A stretch of DNA of 64,000 nucleotides, taken from contig CALXYM010000001.1 of NCBI GenBank assembly GCA_944392965.1, forward strand, positions 186,001-250,000, read 5' to 3'. A program made the translations under genes and the position numbers. The notes under the pieces were generated by a model. It made no database searches. It was not told the origin of the DNA and saw nothing but the letters and a program-made list of their open reading frames with translations. Every line of letters starts with the position of its first letter. The stretch's first letter is position 1. The DNA comes from an uncultured Spirochaetaceae bacterium (GTDB lineage Bacteria; Spirochaetota; Spirochaetia; Sphaerochaetales; Sphaerochaetaceae). Below, piece by piece: positions 34,432-42,762 of this stretch.

Positions 34432-35777
34432 GTCCTGTTATAGGAGGAGTCGATTGCAAGTTCTGCTCTGTATTTAGCAACCGTTCGGCGGGCGACTTTT
34501 ATTCCCTCTTCTGCAAGCATGTCTGATATCTTCTGATCTGAGGGGGCTTTCTTTCCATCATAATTCTCTATCAGTTCTTTTATACGTGCTTTTATCGCAT
34601 TCTTGCTCATTTCTCCCTCATCACTTTTTAAAAAGCCTTTTGTGGAGGAGAAGAAGAAGCTTACGGGGAATGTTCCCCAGTCTGTCTCTATGTATTTTTT
34701 CGCACAAAGACGGGAGACTGTGGAGGCACTTAAGTTCAAGTATTCTGCCATGTTCTGCTGGGTATCTGGCAACAGGTAGCTTATGCCCCTTTCAAAGAAG
34801 TCTTTCTGCTTGTTTACAAGGTAGATTGCAATCCTGTGTAGGTTTGTCGTTCTTAATGCGATTGAGTCTATGATCGCCTCTGCCTTATCCCTGTTCGTTT
34901 TCAAAAAAGCGAGAGCCCCTTTGTTCTTCTTTTTATCATCTTTCATTTCCTCTTCCAGATCCACGTATTCTGCGGAGAGTCTCACATCCGGGAGATTGTC
35001 ACCATAATCGGTTATCTCGAGCTCTCCTGATGATGGATTTTTCTTTATTGCGATATCTGGATGGATATACGTCTCAAATTCAGTGTTGTATTTTTCTCCG
35101 GGGTAGGGGGTAAGTGTTTTAAGGACATCAATAAGAAGCCTGGCTTCCTCTTCATCTATTCCCAGCTTTTTGGAAATGAGATCAGTGCGGGATCCTTTTA
35201 TCAGTTCCATATTGTCTATCATGTAGGAGATGTTGTTCTCATCTTCTTTTTGCAGACCAAGCCCTTTCAGCTGGATTTTCAGGCTCTCCTTATAGTCTGA
35301 TGCTCCCACGCCTGCAGGATCGAGGCTTTGCACCACTTTCAGTGCACTTTCTCTCACATCCTCGTATCTAGAGGGGAGAATCTGATCAAGAGGTTGTGGT
35401 AAGAATCCTTTGCTGTCAAGAGAAGAAGCTATTATCAGAGCCGCTTCCTTCTCTTTGTCCGATAGATTCAGTGTCTCTATCTGCATCCTCAGATGTTCAT
35501 AAAGGCTCTCTTTTACGCTTATTGCCCTTTCCATCCATCCCGCTTTCTCATCCTCCTCATCCTTTGAAAGATAGTCTAAGGAAGAATCGATCGGTCGGTA
35601 TGTGCTCTCAGCTGAGTATCTTCCAGCCTTTACTTCTAGAAATGGATTTACCTCTTCTTCCTTTCTTATCACAGCTTCGAGCTCATCATAGCTCAGTGCC
35701 AGCATTTCAAGTTTCTGTATCTGGCTTTGCGATAGTCTGAGTTGTTGTTTCAGCGTAAGGGATAGGGTATTTTCCAT
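34428..35777 (-). CDS. rpoN: RNA polymerase sigma-54 factor
   Basis: Sigma-54, 449 residues from the ATG at 35777. Region I is glutamine/leucine rich (LTLKQQLRLSQSQIQKLEML), the central core-binding part contains DPAGVGASDYKESLKIQLK, and the C terminus has the helix-turn-helix TQQNMAEYLNLSASTVSRLCAKKYIET and the RpoN box ARRTVAKYRAEL. It needs AAA+ activators, none of which is in the window. It starts 4 nt after the lptB stop, which is the usual neighbour. Confidence 0.96.
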   Translation of the reverse strand: MENTLSLTLKQQLRLSQSQIQKLEMLALSYDELEAVIRKEEEVNPFLEVKAGRYSAESTYRPIDSSLDYLSKDEEDEKAGWMERAISVKESLYEHLRMQIETLNLSDKEKEAALIIASSLDSKGFLPQPLDQILPSRYEDVRESALKVVQSLDPAGVGASDYKESLKIQLKGLGLQKEDENNISYMIDNMELIKGSRTDLISKKLGIDEEEARLLIDVLKTLTPYPGEKYNTEFETYIHPDIAIKKNPSSGELEITDYGDNLPDVRLSAEYVDLEEEMKDDKKKNKGALAFLKTNRDKAEAIIDSIALRTTNLHRIAIYLVNKQKDFFERGISYLLPDTQQNMAEYLNLSASTVSRLCAKKYIETDWGTFPVSFFFSSTKGFLKSDEGEMSKNAIKARIKELIENYDGKKAPSDQKISDMLAEEGIKVARRTVAKYRAELAIDSSYNRT

Positions 35778-35781
35778 TCTT

Positions 35782-36507
35782 CTACCCCTCGAATGAAGAA
35801 CCGAAATAGATTTCCTTCGCCATCTCGTTCTCAATCAGTTCTTCCCGTGTACCGGAGACTATTATCAGACCATCTGAGATTATGTGTGCACTATGGGTGA
35901 TCTCCAAGGTGTCTCTCACATTGTGATCTGTAAGAAGGATACCGATTCCATCCTCTGAAAGCTGTCGGATTATCTGCTTGATCTCATACACCGCCTTGGG
36001 GTCTATTCCAGCGAACGGTTCATCGAGAAGTAGGAATTTAGGGCTTGTTGCAAGGGCTCTTGCGATTTCGGTCCTCCTTCTCTCTCCACCTGAGAGCGTA
36101 TACCCATATTGCTTCCTGACCCTGTCGATTCCAAAACGGGAAAGAAGTTCTTCTAGCTTCCTCTTCCTTTCCTCCTTGCTTATCCTCTGTTCCTCAAGAA
36201 TGAGCCGGATGTTGTCTTCAACCGTCAGCTTTCGAAATATGCTCGCCTCCTGAGGCAGATAGGCCAGTCCTCGTCGGCTTCTCTCATGCATCGGCATATG
36301 GGTTATATCCTCTCCGTTGAGGAGGATCTTACCACCATTTGCCTTTATGAATCCAACTATCATGTAAAATGATGTCGTTTTTCCCGCTCCATTTGGCCCG
36401 AGAAGTCCGGTGACCTCTCCTCCGGACATGGAGAATGTCACATCTTTTACTACATGTTTCTTCCCGTAGAATTTAGAGAGGGCGATGCATTCAAGTCTGT
36501 CAGCCAT
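35782..36507 (-). CDS. lptB: LPS-transport ATPase LptB
   Basis: ABC ATPase of 241 residues of the LptB type. Walker A GPNGAGKTTSFYMIVG, Q-loop ... YLPQEASIFRKLTVEDN, signature LSGGERRRTEIARAL, and LLLDEPFAGIDPKAV are all characteristic of LptB rather than of other ATPases. It would power extraction of lipopolysaccharide or an analogous glycolipid by LptFG, which are not in the window. It overlaps lptA by 8 nt. Confidence 0.93.
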   Translation of the reverse strand: MADRLECIALSKFYGKKHVVKDVTFSMSGGEVTGLLGPNGAGKTTSFYMIVGFIKANGGKILLNGEDITHMPMHERSRRGLAYLPQEASIFRKLTVEDNIRLILEEQRISKEERKRKLEELLSRFGIDRVRKQYGYTLSGGERRRTEIARALATSPKFLLLDEPFAGIDPKAVYEIKQIIRQLSEDGIGILLTDHNVRDTLEITHSAHIISDGLIIVSGTREELIENEMAKEIYFGSSFEG

Positions 36508-37120
36508 TGATCGTCCCCCTTATGGCGGAACTTAAATTTATGCTGTCATTGTTGATATCCAGATTTATCTGCTCTGCGGTATACTCATCTCCATTATATA
36601 TTACGCGACAGCTTCCTCTGAGCGTCAGCATCTCGTTTCCTCTGTCATATATTAACTGTTCGCTTGAACCTCTTATGATGTCCTCTCCATTTATCTTGCT
36701 GAAACGTACCATTGATGAAAGACGGAGAAGCTCAGATGCCATGTCATATTCAAGATGATTTGCCATTGCGCTCATCTCGCTCTCCCTGTCATCAATTTCA
36801 AAATAGGATGCGATAAGGAGGCGTTCTGCAACCCTGTCATACCATATTGAACTTGTTCTTATGGTAAGATTCCTTTCCGTATCTTCTATCGTTACTGCCC
36901 CTGAGCATTCTATGTAACGCCATTCTGCACCTGAGAGTGTTATGTTATCAGCACTTATTGAAAGATTTCCTGTCTCAACCCTCGCATCTCCTGCAAGTAT
37001 GACGCTTTCTGCACCATTTCTTAGGCGGACACGGCTTTCTGTTGCGGAGAATGTAATCTCATCGGAAAAGAGGGGAATACTTAGAAGTAGAACTAAAGTC
37101 AGAGTGATTATCTTCCTCAT
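36500..37120 (-). CDS. LptA/OstA-like periplasmic protein
   Basis: Secreted protein of 206 residues with a signal peptide (RKIITLTLVLLLSIPLFSD). Its repeated short beta strands (RLRNGAESVILAGDARVETGN and so on) are the OstA/LptA beta-jellyroll pattern that forms the periplasmic bridge. The assignment is supported mainly by this pattern and by the neighbours lptB and an LptC-like gene. Confidence 0.78.
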   Translation of the reverse strand: MRKIITLTLVLLLSIPLFSDEITFSATESRVRLRNGAESVILAGDARVETGNLSISADNITLSGAEWRYIECSGAVTIEDTERNLTIRTSSIWYDRVAERLLIASYFEIDDRESEMSAMANHLEYDMASELLRLSSMVRFSKINGEDIIRGSSEQLIYDRGNEMLTLRGSCRVIYNGDEYTAEQINLDINNDSINLSSAIRGTING

Positions 37121-37647
37121 ATTACTATCCTTCCCGAGCTTAGAGAGGAAAACGAGTATTCCTCTCTAAGTAGATTACCATAGAATGATAGACTGGAAAA
37201 CTCTCCCTCGCTGCTCTGCACCCGTACCTCTGAGTCCGTCTCAACCTCCTGAGTCCGTGTATCGAAGAGCAGTTCACCATCTGTTTCTATCATCATCTCA
37301 TCCCTTCTGCTGTTCAGCATGACATTCCCCCTCAGGTGAAGACGCTCTGTCTCTGTGTCTAGTTCTCCATAGTCAGCCCTTCCTTCCAGGATTATCTCTC
37401 CATCCACATCGCTCTGTGTGAAGGAGATGTTCTCTATCGTTGCTCTGCTGTCGGCTGAATAGAAGGAGGCTCTTTCTGCTGTGAACACTATTGGGCGTTC
37501 CGTTTCCTGATACAACGTGAATGTCCCTTTGTCGAGGATCATATCCGGCAGCATGAGCTCCCTGCCTGTAGTCTCTGGGCTCTGGCTGTTAGTGCAAGAT
37601 ATTGAGAGTATGAGGATCAGCAGTGGTATGGCGTATTTTGATATCAA
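37117..37647 (-). CDS. LptC-like lipoprotein
   Basis: A 176-residue protein with a lipoprotein signal ending LSISC, followed by beta-strand repeats (FTAERASFYSADSRATIENI, LHLRGNVMLNSRRDEMMIETDGELLFD). Location and strand pattern match LptC, which connects the inner-membrane LptBFG complex to LptA; true LptC is anchored by a membrane helix, so lipid anchoring is a variation. It overlaps the lptA-like gene by 4 nt. Confidence 0.7.
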   Translation of the reverse strand: MISKYAIPLLILILSISCTNSQSPETTGRELMLPDMILDKGTFTLYQETERPIVFTAERASFYSADSRATIENISFTQSDVDGEIILEGRADYGELDTETERLHLRGNVMLNSRRDEMMIETDGELLFDTRTQEVETDSEVRVQSSEGEFSSLSFYGNLLREEYSFSSLSSGRIVI

Positions 37648-38039
37648 CTTTTACCTATGAGCCGTGGCTCATATTCTCCTTTTTTGAAATGGAAGAAAAT
37701 AGCGGAGATCGCAAATCCGATTGCCACTCCTATGATTCCTGAGAAAAAGAGTGATACCTCGCTCTTCGTAAAGAATGATCCGATGAAGTAGAATAGGGGG
37801 AACATCAAGAGTGGAAATCCTAATGACATGAATACTGAGAACACTGTTTTCCCTCCTGGTAGATCGAGCATTACCTTCTCTCCAACCTCCACAGGTACCG
37901 ATCCATCATCCTTTAACTCAATCTTCGTATCTTTTCTCTGGCAGAATACGCTGCCCTTGCATCCTTCGCAGGCGTTCCTGTCACATCCTACGAATATTTT
38001 CCCATTCTCTTTTTCTAAGACGGTAACCTCTTTTTTCAA
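37644..38039 (-). CDS. RseC/SoxR-reducing-type membrane protein
   Basis: RseC-family protein, 131 residues. The N-terminal half has the cysteine cluster CDRNACEGCKGSVFC; VMLDLPGGKTVFSVFMSL leads into two membrane segments. In proteobacteria RseC works with Rnf in redox tuning of SoxR. Here it is coupled to the lptC-like gene by a 4-nt overlap and to the YmdB-like gene upstream by another. No rnf gene is present. Confidence 0.85.
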   Translation of the reverse strand: MKKEVTVLEKENGKIFVGCDRNACEGCKGSVFCQRKDTKIELKDDGSVPVEVGEKVMLDLPGGKTVFSVFMSLGFPLLMFPLFYFIGSFFTKSEVSLFFSGIIGVAIGFAISAIFFHFKKGEYEPRLIGKS

Positions 38040-38848
38040 TCTTTTTCCTCCGGCCTTCGTATCTCGACCTTCTCATCGATTGCGATTGCTTCTGTGGCTT
38101 TAAGGCTGTCCTCGTCTATCCTGACCAGAAGGCCTTCTATTCTGCCATCAAGCCATGCCTCATGGCTTCTTATCGGGATTCCTCCCTTTATCTTCCTTAT
38201 CTCTGTTTCAGGCTCAAATCCCGATACGCTCATGAATGATCCGACCCTTCCCGTATCTGTTATGTATGCCGTTCCATTCTCCGTCACATGGGCATCCGCT
38301 GTAAGCACCTTCGTATGGGTTCCCGCTACCGCTACGGCTTTGCCATCTAGAAAACAGAGCATCGTGTTCTTCTCTGCTGTCGTTGCCGCATGGAAATAGA
38401 CGATAAGGGACGCGTTTTCCTCTTCTGCTTTTTTCCTCAAACTCTCTGCGGCAAGAAACGCGTTCTGGGCACTCAGCTTTGCGAAATCGGCATTCCCGAT
38501 GAGATTTGCAATGAGGAATTTCCTTCCTTTCAGAGTTACAATCCGATAGCCCCTTCCCGGACAGTCAGGAGGCATATTATAGGGCCTGAGCATATAACCG
38601 GCTTTCTTTATATGCTCAACCATATCCACTTTATAAAAGAGCTTTTCTCCTCCAAGGGAGAGATCCACTCCGAGTTTACCAAGCTGCAGGGAGTGCATTT
38701 TCCCGATTCCATAACCGTTGGTCATTCCCTCCGCGTTGATCATAGTGTAATCAACCTGGTATTTCTCCTTCAGTGCGGGCAGACCATTCTTCAAAGCCTG
38801 GATTCCCGCCCTTCCTACTATCTCCCCAAGAAAAAGCAAGTTTATCAT
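38036..38848 (-). CDS. YmdB-like protein with degraded metal site
   Basis: A 270-residue protein of the YmdB/TIGR00282 phosphodiesterase family, begun at the ATG giving MINLLFLGEIVGRAG. The family's overall order of blocks is kept (GTHTKVLTADAHVTENGTAYITDTG, LVRPxNxP-like MLRPYNMPPDCPGRGY), but metal ligands known from B. subtilis YmdB are changed: Asp8 is Glu, the GEN site reads AEG, GNH reads GGE, and HTH reads HTK. It may have lost phosphodiesterase activity. It starts the run ymdB-rseC-lptC-lptA-lptB-rpoN and is divergent from the tRNA-Leu gene. Confidence 0.8.
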   Translation of the reverse strand: MINLLFLGEIVGRAGIQALKNGLPALKEKYQVDYTMINAEGMTNGYGIGKMHSLQLGKLGVDLSLGGEKLFYKVDMVEHIKKAGYMLRPYNMPPDCPGRGYRIVTLKGRKFLIANLIGNADFAKLSAQNAFLAAESLRKKAEEENASLIVYFHAATTAEKNTMLCFLDGKAVAVAGTHTKVLTADAHVTENGTAYITDTGRVGSFMSVSGFEPETEIRKIKGGIPIRSHEAWLDGRIEGLLVRIDEDSLKATEAIAIDEKVEIRRPEEKD

Positions 38849-38967
38849 ACAGAATAAAGTACCTTTTCTTGCTCCTAATGGCAAGGTAAAGAGAATGTTT
38901 TTTTGTTCTTGAAAACTTTACAAGATAGTAAAATTTATTGTAAGCTATAACGGCATTGAGAAAACTT

Positions 38968-39050
38968 GCCCAAGTGGCGGAATGGTAGACGCGTTAGTTT
39001 CAGGTATTAATGGCTGTAAGGCTGTGCAAGTTCGAGTCTTGTCTTGGGCA
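38968..39050 (+). tRNA. tRNA-Leu (anticodon CAG)
   Basis: An 83-nt class II tRNA: acceptor GCCCAAG/CTTGGGC, D-arm TGGCGGAATGGTAGACGC, anticodon loop TTCAGGT (anticodon CAG, codon CUG), long variable arm TGGCTGTAAGGCTGT and T-arm GTTCGAGTC. CCA is not encoded. A TATAAC at 38946-38951 is a possible -10 box. Confidence 0.94.
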
Positions 39051-39064
39051 TCCTGAAAAAAATT

Positions 39065-39093
39065 CCTCAAGGATTTGGTCCTTGAGGTTTTTA
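39065..39093 (+). terminator. Terminator after tRNA-Leu
   Basis: Perfect 9-bp stem CCTCAAGGA/TCCTTGAGG with a short loop, then TTTTTATTTA. Because the stem is symmetrical and preceded by an A run it could also end the sirtuin gene on the other strand. Confidence 0.88.
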
Positions 39094-39094
39094 T

Positions 39095-40006
39095 TTATAC
39101 CGTTTTCTTCTGAATCGTTTCCAGAAAATCAGCAATATCTGAATCTATGCAGATTGACTGTTTTCTAATTTCTTTTGGCGCTCCTGCTTCTTTGTAGTTC
39201 ACACAGACATATGTCGCGTCAGGGTTCTTATATGTCATGTTCCAGAAACTGTACTTTATTATCCCTGGGGTGTTAAAGCCGACTCCCAGTTCAAGAAAAA
39301 GGATTTTCATCCTTTCATGGCGTCTGATGAAATCAGAATAACGTTCTGCTGCACGGTGCCAACCCTCATCTTCGACGAAAGTATCATCTGATCTCAAATT
39401 CATCTCCATTGGCTTACCGCACACGGGACAGTATGGAACAAGATCGGAAGGAATGGACATTGAGATGCTTTTGCCATCAGGAATCAGAAGATCCCCGTTT
39501 CTTTTTATCTCATATCCTTGCGATAGAACCATCTTTTTTATCACATCCTCATTGTCATAGGTTTTCTGATGACATGGTACGCTGCACTGGAAAAGGCCGT
39601 AATCGCCTTGTGTGTAGAACAACCTCTTCTTATCGAATCCCATTCTCTGAAAACAATGATCCACATTTGTGGTCAATACGAAGTAATCCTTGTCCTTTAT
39701 GAGTCCATATAGTTGTTCATATACAGGTTTCGGAGGCCGCATGTAGCGGTTGATATAAACGTAACGGCTCCAGAACGCCCACTTCTCCTCCTCTGTGGAA
39801 TATGGATAGAAGCCTCCGGTGTACATATCGAGGAAATGGTATTTATCCTTGAAATCTCTGAAATAGCGATCAAAGCGTTCTCCTTCATATGTGTAACCTG
39901 CTGCCGTAGACAAGCCTGAACCTACTCCGATTATTACCGCATCAGAGGTTGTGAGAAGCTCTCTTATCTTCTTATAATCCGAGTTCTTTTCTGTAGTATT
40001 CCTCAT
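39095..40006 (-). CDS. Macrodomain-linked sirtuin (class M-like)
   Basis: NAD-dependent SIR2-fold protein, 303 residues. Markers are GVGSGLSTAAGYTY for the nucleotide loop, LTTNVDHCFQRMGF for the catalytic TQN-D region, and LFYTQGDYGLFQC where ordinary sirtuins have a catalytic His; Gln there is typical of class M sirtuins (SirTM), which ADP-ribosylate proteins instead of deacylating them. A zinc ribbon is suggested by YCPVCGKP and the upstream CSVPC. The start at 40006 (MRNTTEKN) is chosen since GAGG lies 6 nt before. It overlaps the macrodomain gene upstream by 35 nt, forming a writer-eraser pair. The GcvH-L and lipoate-ligase genes of extended SirTM operons are absent. Confidence 0.85.
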   Translation of the reverse strand: MRNTTEKNSDYKKIRELLTTSDAVIIGVGSGLSTAAGYTYEGERFDRYFRDFKDKYHFLDMYTGGFYPYSTEEEKWAFWSRYVYINRYMRPPKPVYEQLYGLIKDKDYFVLTTNVDHCFQRMGFDKKRLFYTQGDYGLFQCSVPCHQKTYDNEDVIKKMVLSQGYEIKRNGDLLIPDGKSISMSIPSDLVPYCPVCGKPMEMNLRSDDTFVEDEGWHRAAERYSDFIRRHERMKILFLELGVGFNTPGIIKYSFWNMTYKNPDATYVCVNYKEAGAPKEIRKQSICIDSDIADFLETIQKKTV

Positions 40007-40748
40007 CTTCATCCTCGAAAACATTGAAAACGACATGCTTGACCGTCCTATCTTCTTTTAGAAATTCCATTACAGCATTCACCGCAACTTTCGGCGCATC
40101 CTTTTTGGGATAGCCGAATACCCCGGTAGATATGCATGGGAACGCTATCGAGTTAAGATTATTCTCCGTCAAAAGCTTCAGACACGATGCGTAGCATGAA
40201 GAGAGTAGCACCTCATCATTCTCATCGGGCCTTCTTCCTGTGACTATCGGGCCGACGGTATGGATTATGTACTTGGATGGAAGTGCGTATCCTTTTGTAA
40301 TCTTTGCTTTTCCCGTCTCCTCCTCGCATCCTTGTCGCTTCATCACTTTCATCAGGTCCCTTCTCACTTCAAGTCCTGCGGCCGAGTGTATTATGTTGTC
40401 AATGCAGTTATGTAGGGGACGGAAACATCCGAGAAGGGCCGAATTCGCCGCATTCACGATTGCATCGACCCTTATTGTTGTGATATCTCCCTTGAAAAGT
40501 AACAGCCTCTTATCCAGAGTGGATGTCTCCATATCATCAATGGAGTATAGCCTCTTATTCCTGCACTCCTCTTCTAAAAGCTCATCCTGAACCTCATAGA
40601 ACTTATCAGGAAGGTCATATGGCATTGTCACGTTCATAAGCGCCCGTAGATGGAGGCGTGGATCTGTTATCCCATCCAGAGTCTCTGAATCCGGGGTATA
40701 GGCTTTTAAAGCATCTATCAGATAAGTCAGTCTATCATCGCTATCCAT
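39972..40748 (-). CDS. Macrodomain protein, probable ADP-ribose hydrolase
   Basis: A 258-residue protein with an N-terminal helical extension of about 80 residues followed by a macrodomain: FKGDITTIRVDAIVNAANSALLGCF, the CIDNIIHSAAG block, GYALPSKYIIHTVGP and SIAFPCISTGVFGYP. The Cys/His-containing loop LLGCFRPLHNCID matches the zinc-containing macrodomains that pair with class M sirtuins and remove the ADP-ribose those sirtuins add. It overlaps the sirtuin gene downstream. Confidence 0.9.
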   Translation of the reverse strand: MDSDDRLTYLIDALKAYTPDSETLDGITDPRLHLRALMNVTMPYDLPDKFYEVQDELLEEECRNKRLYSIDDMETSTLDKRLLLFKGDITTIRVDAIVNAANSALLGCFRPLHNCIDNIIHSAAGLEVRRDLMKVMKRQGCEEETGKAKITKGYALPSKYIIHTVGPIVTGRRPDENDEVLLSSCYASCLKLLTENNLNSIAFPCISTGVFGYPKKDAPKVAVNAVMEFLKEDRTVKHVVFNVFEDEDEEYYRKELGL

Positions 40749-40803
40749 GCCTCATAAGATAGCAGAAAGCATGGATAGCGTAAAGTAAGTACTTATATGT
40801 AAT

Positions 40804-40825
40804 ATAGTTACTAAAAGGTAACTAT
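40804..40825. repeat. Inverted repeat between nuclease and macrodomain genes
   Basis: ATAGTTAC/GTAACTAT, 8-bp arms with a 6-nt spacer, right after the nuclease stop and upstream of the macrodomain gene. It could be a weak terminator for the nuclease or an operator for the sirtuin-macrodomain operon; neither is settled. Confidence 0.4.
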
Positions 40826-41823
40826 AATAGTCCGAACCGCCTTGCTATATCCTCTGTTCCCGTATACTCAAACACGAGTTCTTTCAGTTCTGTGAAAAGA
40901 GAGAATATCGTCTCAATGATTTTGTTGCTACCTCCTGAGACGTAGGTTATCTCCTCAACATCCTCACTCTCTGCTCCACTTGGAAGGCTTGTTCTAAGCG
41001 ACCATAGGGAGAGATCGAGATCAGATTCGATTATCTCTTCCTGATCATCAGGAAGAGATGGGAAGAAATCTATGCCGGTTTTCTCTTCGACTGTATCCAC
41101 CGTCGTCGCGAAACTTTCAAGGCTTCTTGATGATCCCTCATTAGGCAGCAGGAATCCGATGGCCTTTATCTCCGGCTCCGTATAATCGAGAATTACCTTG
41201 TAATATTCATTTGGAACTGTGACTTCATTCTCTCCGATGGTCTTATAAGGGCCGTCCGTAAGGACTGGGCCTGTTACGACGTAGATGCTTTCGTTCTCAT
41301 ACGCCATGACCCTCACCGCCGCTTCGAGATCAGCCCAGATTCCTCTGTTGAAAGATGGATCCTGTGGGCTCATGTTCGAAAGATAGAACGTGTCGCTCAT
41401 CGCCTCTGCCGACCATCTGAAGTCTGCCGCAGGCGCCAGATGTCCCCTGTCATAGCCCGAACCCCTGTAGTCGCTTAATTCTGCAGAACCCGTACGTACC
41501 ATTGGATCAGGACGGAAATCATCATCCCTTTCGACGTTCGTATTGAGAACTTCCGCCTTTGTAAGCTCATATGCGACATAACTCGGCTGCTCCGCTTCTT
41601 CGTTATATGATAGCGTGTAACCCGTATGCCTTATGATCTGCTCTCCTTCAATAGGGGCAGGAAGTTCAAGATTCCCGATTCCCGTATCTGCGGTTAAGCC
41701 ATTGCCGCTCTCACTCTGCTCTGTGACAAAGCACATCACGATGAAAAGTACTACGATGATGACCAGGAGTATTATGATTTTCCTTAATATCCTCTTTTTT
41801 CTCTTAGTTGTCTTTTTTGCCAA
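40822..41823 (-). CDS. Membrane-anchored DNA/RNA non-specific endonuclease
   Basis: An NUC1/NucA-type beta-beta-alpha metal nuclease of 333 residues. A basic N terminus and one membrane segment (about 14-33) act as anchor; the nuclease domain has the YDRGHLAPAAD motif with the catalytic His, and NMSPQDPSFNRGIW with the metal-binding Asn. An amphipathic C-terminal extension of about 50 residues (GSNKIIETIFSLFTELKEL) is not part of the family. It probably degrades DNA outside the cytoplasm for nutrition or uptake. It overlaps the CPBP protease gene by 20 nt. Confidence 0.9.
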   Translation of the reverse strand: MAKKTTKRKKRILRKIIILLVIIVVLFIVMCFVTEQSESGNGLTADTGIGNLELPAPIEGEQIIRHTGYTLSYNEEAEQPSYVAYELTKAEVLNTNVERDDDFRPDPMVRTGSAELSDYRGSGYDRGHLAPAADFRWSAEAMSDTFYLSNMSPQDPSFNRGIWADLEAAVRVMAYENESIYVVTGPVLTDGPYKTIGENEVTVPNEYYKVILDYTEPEIKAIGFLLPNEGSSRSLESFATTVDTVEEKTGIDFFPSLPDDQEEIIESDLDLSLWSLRTSLPSGAESEDVEEITYVSGGSNKIIETIFSLFTELKELVFEYTGTEDIARRFGLL

Positions 41824-42640
41824 TTTGCGCTCTCCTTGAATGCCTTATGTAGATCATCTCTACTGCCATGATAATTATAATAGCCCAAACTAAAGAGATA
41901 ATCGTGTGAAAAACATCAAAGTTACCCTCATAAAGGAAAAAAGGTTCTGATGGAATGGTTTCTCCATCTTTTCTGTTGATTAACACCGCAATGAAGATAT
42001 TGTTTGCAATATGATAGCTTATATTCGCGGTATAACCTTTCTCTATAAAGGTAAGGGTACATAGGAATACCCCAGAGAGGAAGAAGTAGAGGAAGGAGAG
42101 AGCTGTGCTGTTAAAAAGAAGCGCCTCACTGTTCGGAAGATGAAGAACTGCAAAGAATGCGGAAGAGAGTACTGCCGAGAGTATCTTATATCTTAAAGAA
42201 CTGGAAAAGGAGGATGGAAGAATTATTTTCTGAGGGAGGATACGGAATACGAGCTCCTCAGAAAAGCACTGCATCGGAATAAAGAGAATGCTTATAAGAA
42301 GGGATATTGCTATTTCAACCGCTCCTGATTGGTTTGGCTGTATTCCTCCTCCGAAGAGACACCCTATGAGTGAGATAAGTAACGTGACGAGGAATATCAA
42401 GGCAAAGAGTTTTACGTCGACGGGGCCGATTAGTGCTTTCATCCCCTTTCCACTGCTTTTCTTCATTACAATGGAAATTATCGCAAGTGATATGGGATAG
42501 CCCACCATGAGCCTCAAGTAGAGCGCGTTCTTCGCTGCCGATGGGAAGAGAAGCAGTAACAAAAGCGGGATCACGATAAGCGTTGTCAGGAATGAGACGA
42601 TGAAAAGAATCAGGTAGTATATGCTTTTCTCTTTCTGCAT
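41804..42640 (-). CDS. CPBP-family intramembrane metalloprotease
   Basis: Abi/CAAX-type membrane protein, 278 residues, about eight membrane segments. The motif SEELVFRI gives the EExxxR active-site block; HIANNIFIAV further on supplies the second metal site and the FAVLHLPNS segment a third. Typical roles are bacteriocin immunity or peptide maturation. The ATG at 42640 is chosen by family length; no ribosome-binding site is seen. It is divergent from the TetR gene, and the operator sites between them could control both. Confidence 0.82.
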   Translation of the reverse strand: MQKEKSIYYLILFIVSFLTTLIVIPLLLLLLFPSAAKNALYLRLMVGYPISLAIISIVMKKSSGKGMKALIGPVDVKLFALIFLVTLLISLIGCLFGGGIQPNQSGAVEIAISLLISILFIPMQCFSEELVFRILPQKIILPSSFSSSLRYKILSAVLSSAFFAVLHLPNSEALLFNSTALSFLYFFLSGVFLCTLTFIEKGYTANISYHIANNIFIAVLINRKDGETIPSEPFFLYEGNFDVFHTIISLVWAIIIIMAVEMIYIRHSRRAQIGKKDN

Positions 42641-42701
42641 GAGATGAAAATAACATAGATCTGCCGAATCTGAGAATATGTGATTATCTGACATTTGTAT
42701 A

Positions 42702-42745
42702 TTGACAATATGTCAGTATAAATATATTTTATTGACAAGTTGTCA
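42702..42745 (+). promoter_or_regulatory. TetR promoter with two operators
   Basis: TTGACA (42702-42707), 17-nt spacer and TATTTT (42725-42730) form a promoter. Two palindromes of the form TGACAnnnTGTCA overlap it: 42703-42715 (on the -35 box) and 42733-42745 (around the start point). Their centres are 30 bp apart, about three helical turns, so two dimers would bind on the same face. They are the probable autoregulatory sites of the TetR gene that follows, and also lie upstream of the divergent CPBP gene. Confidence 0.7.
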
Positions 42746-42762
42746 GAAAAAAAGGAGTTGTC

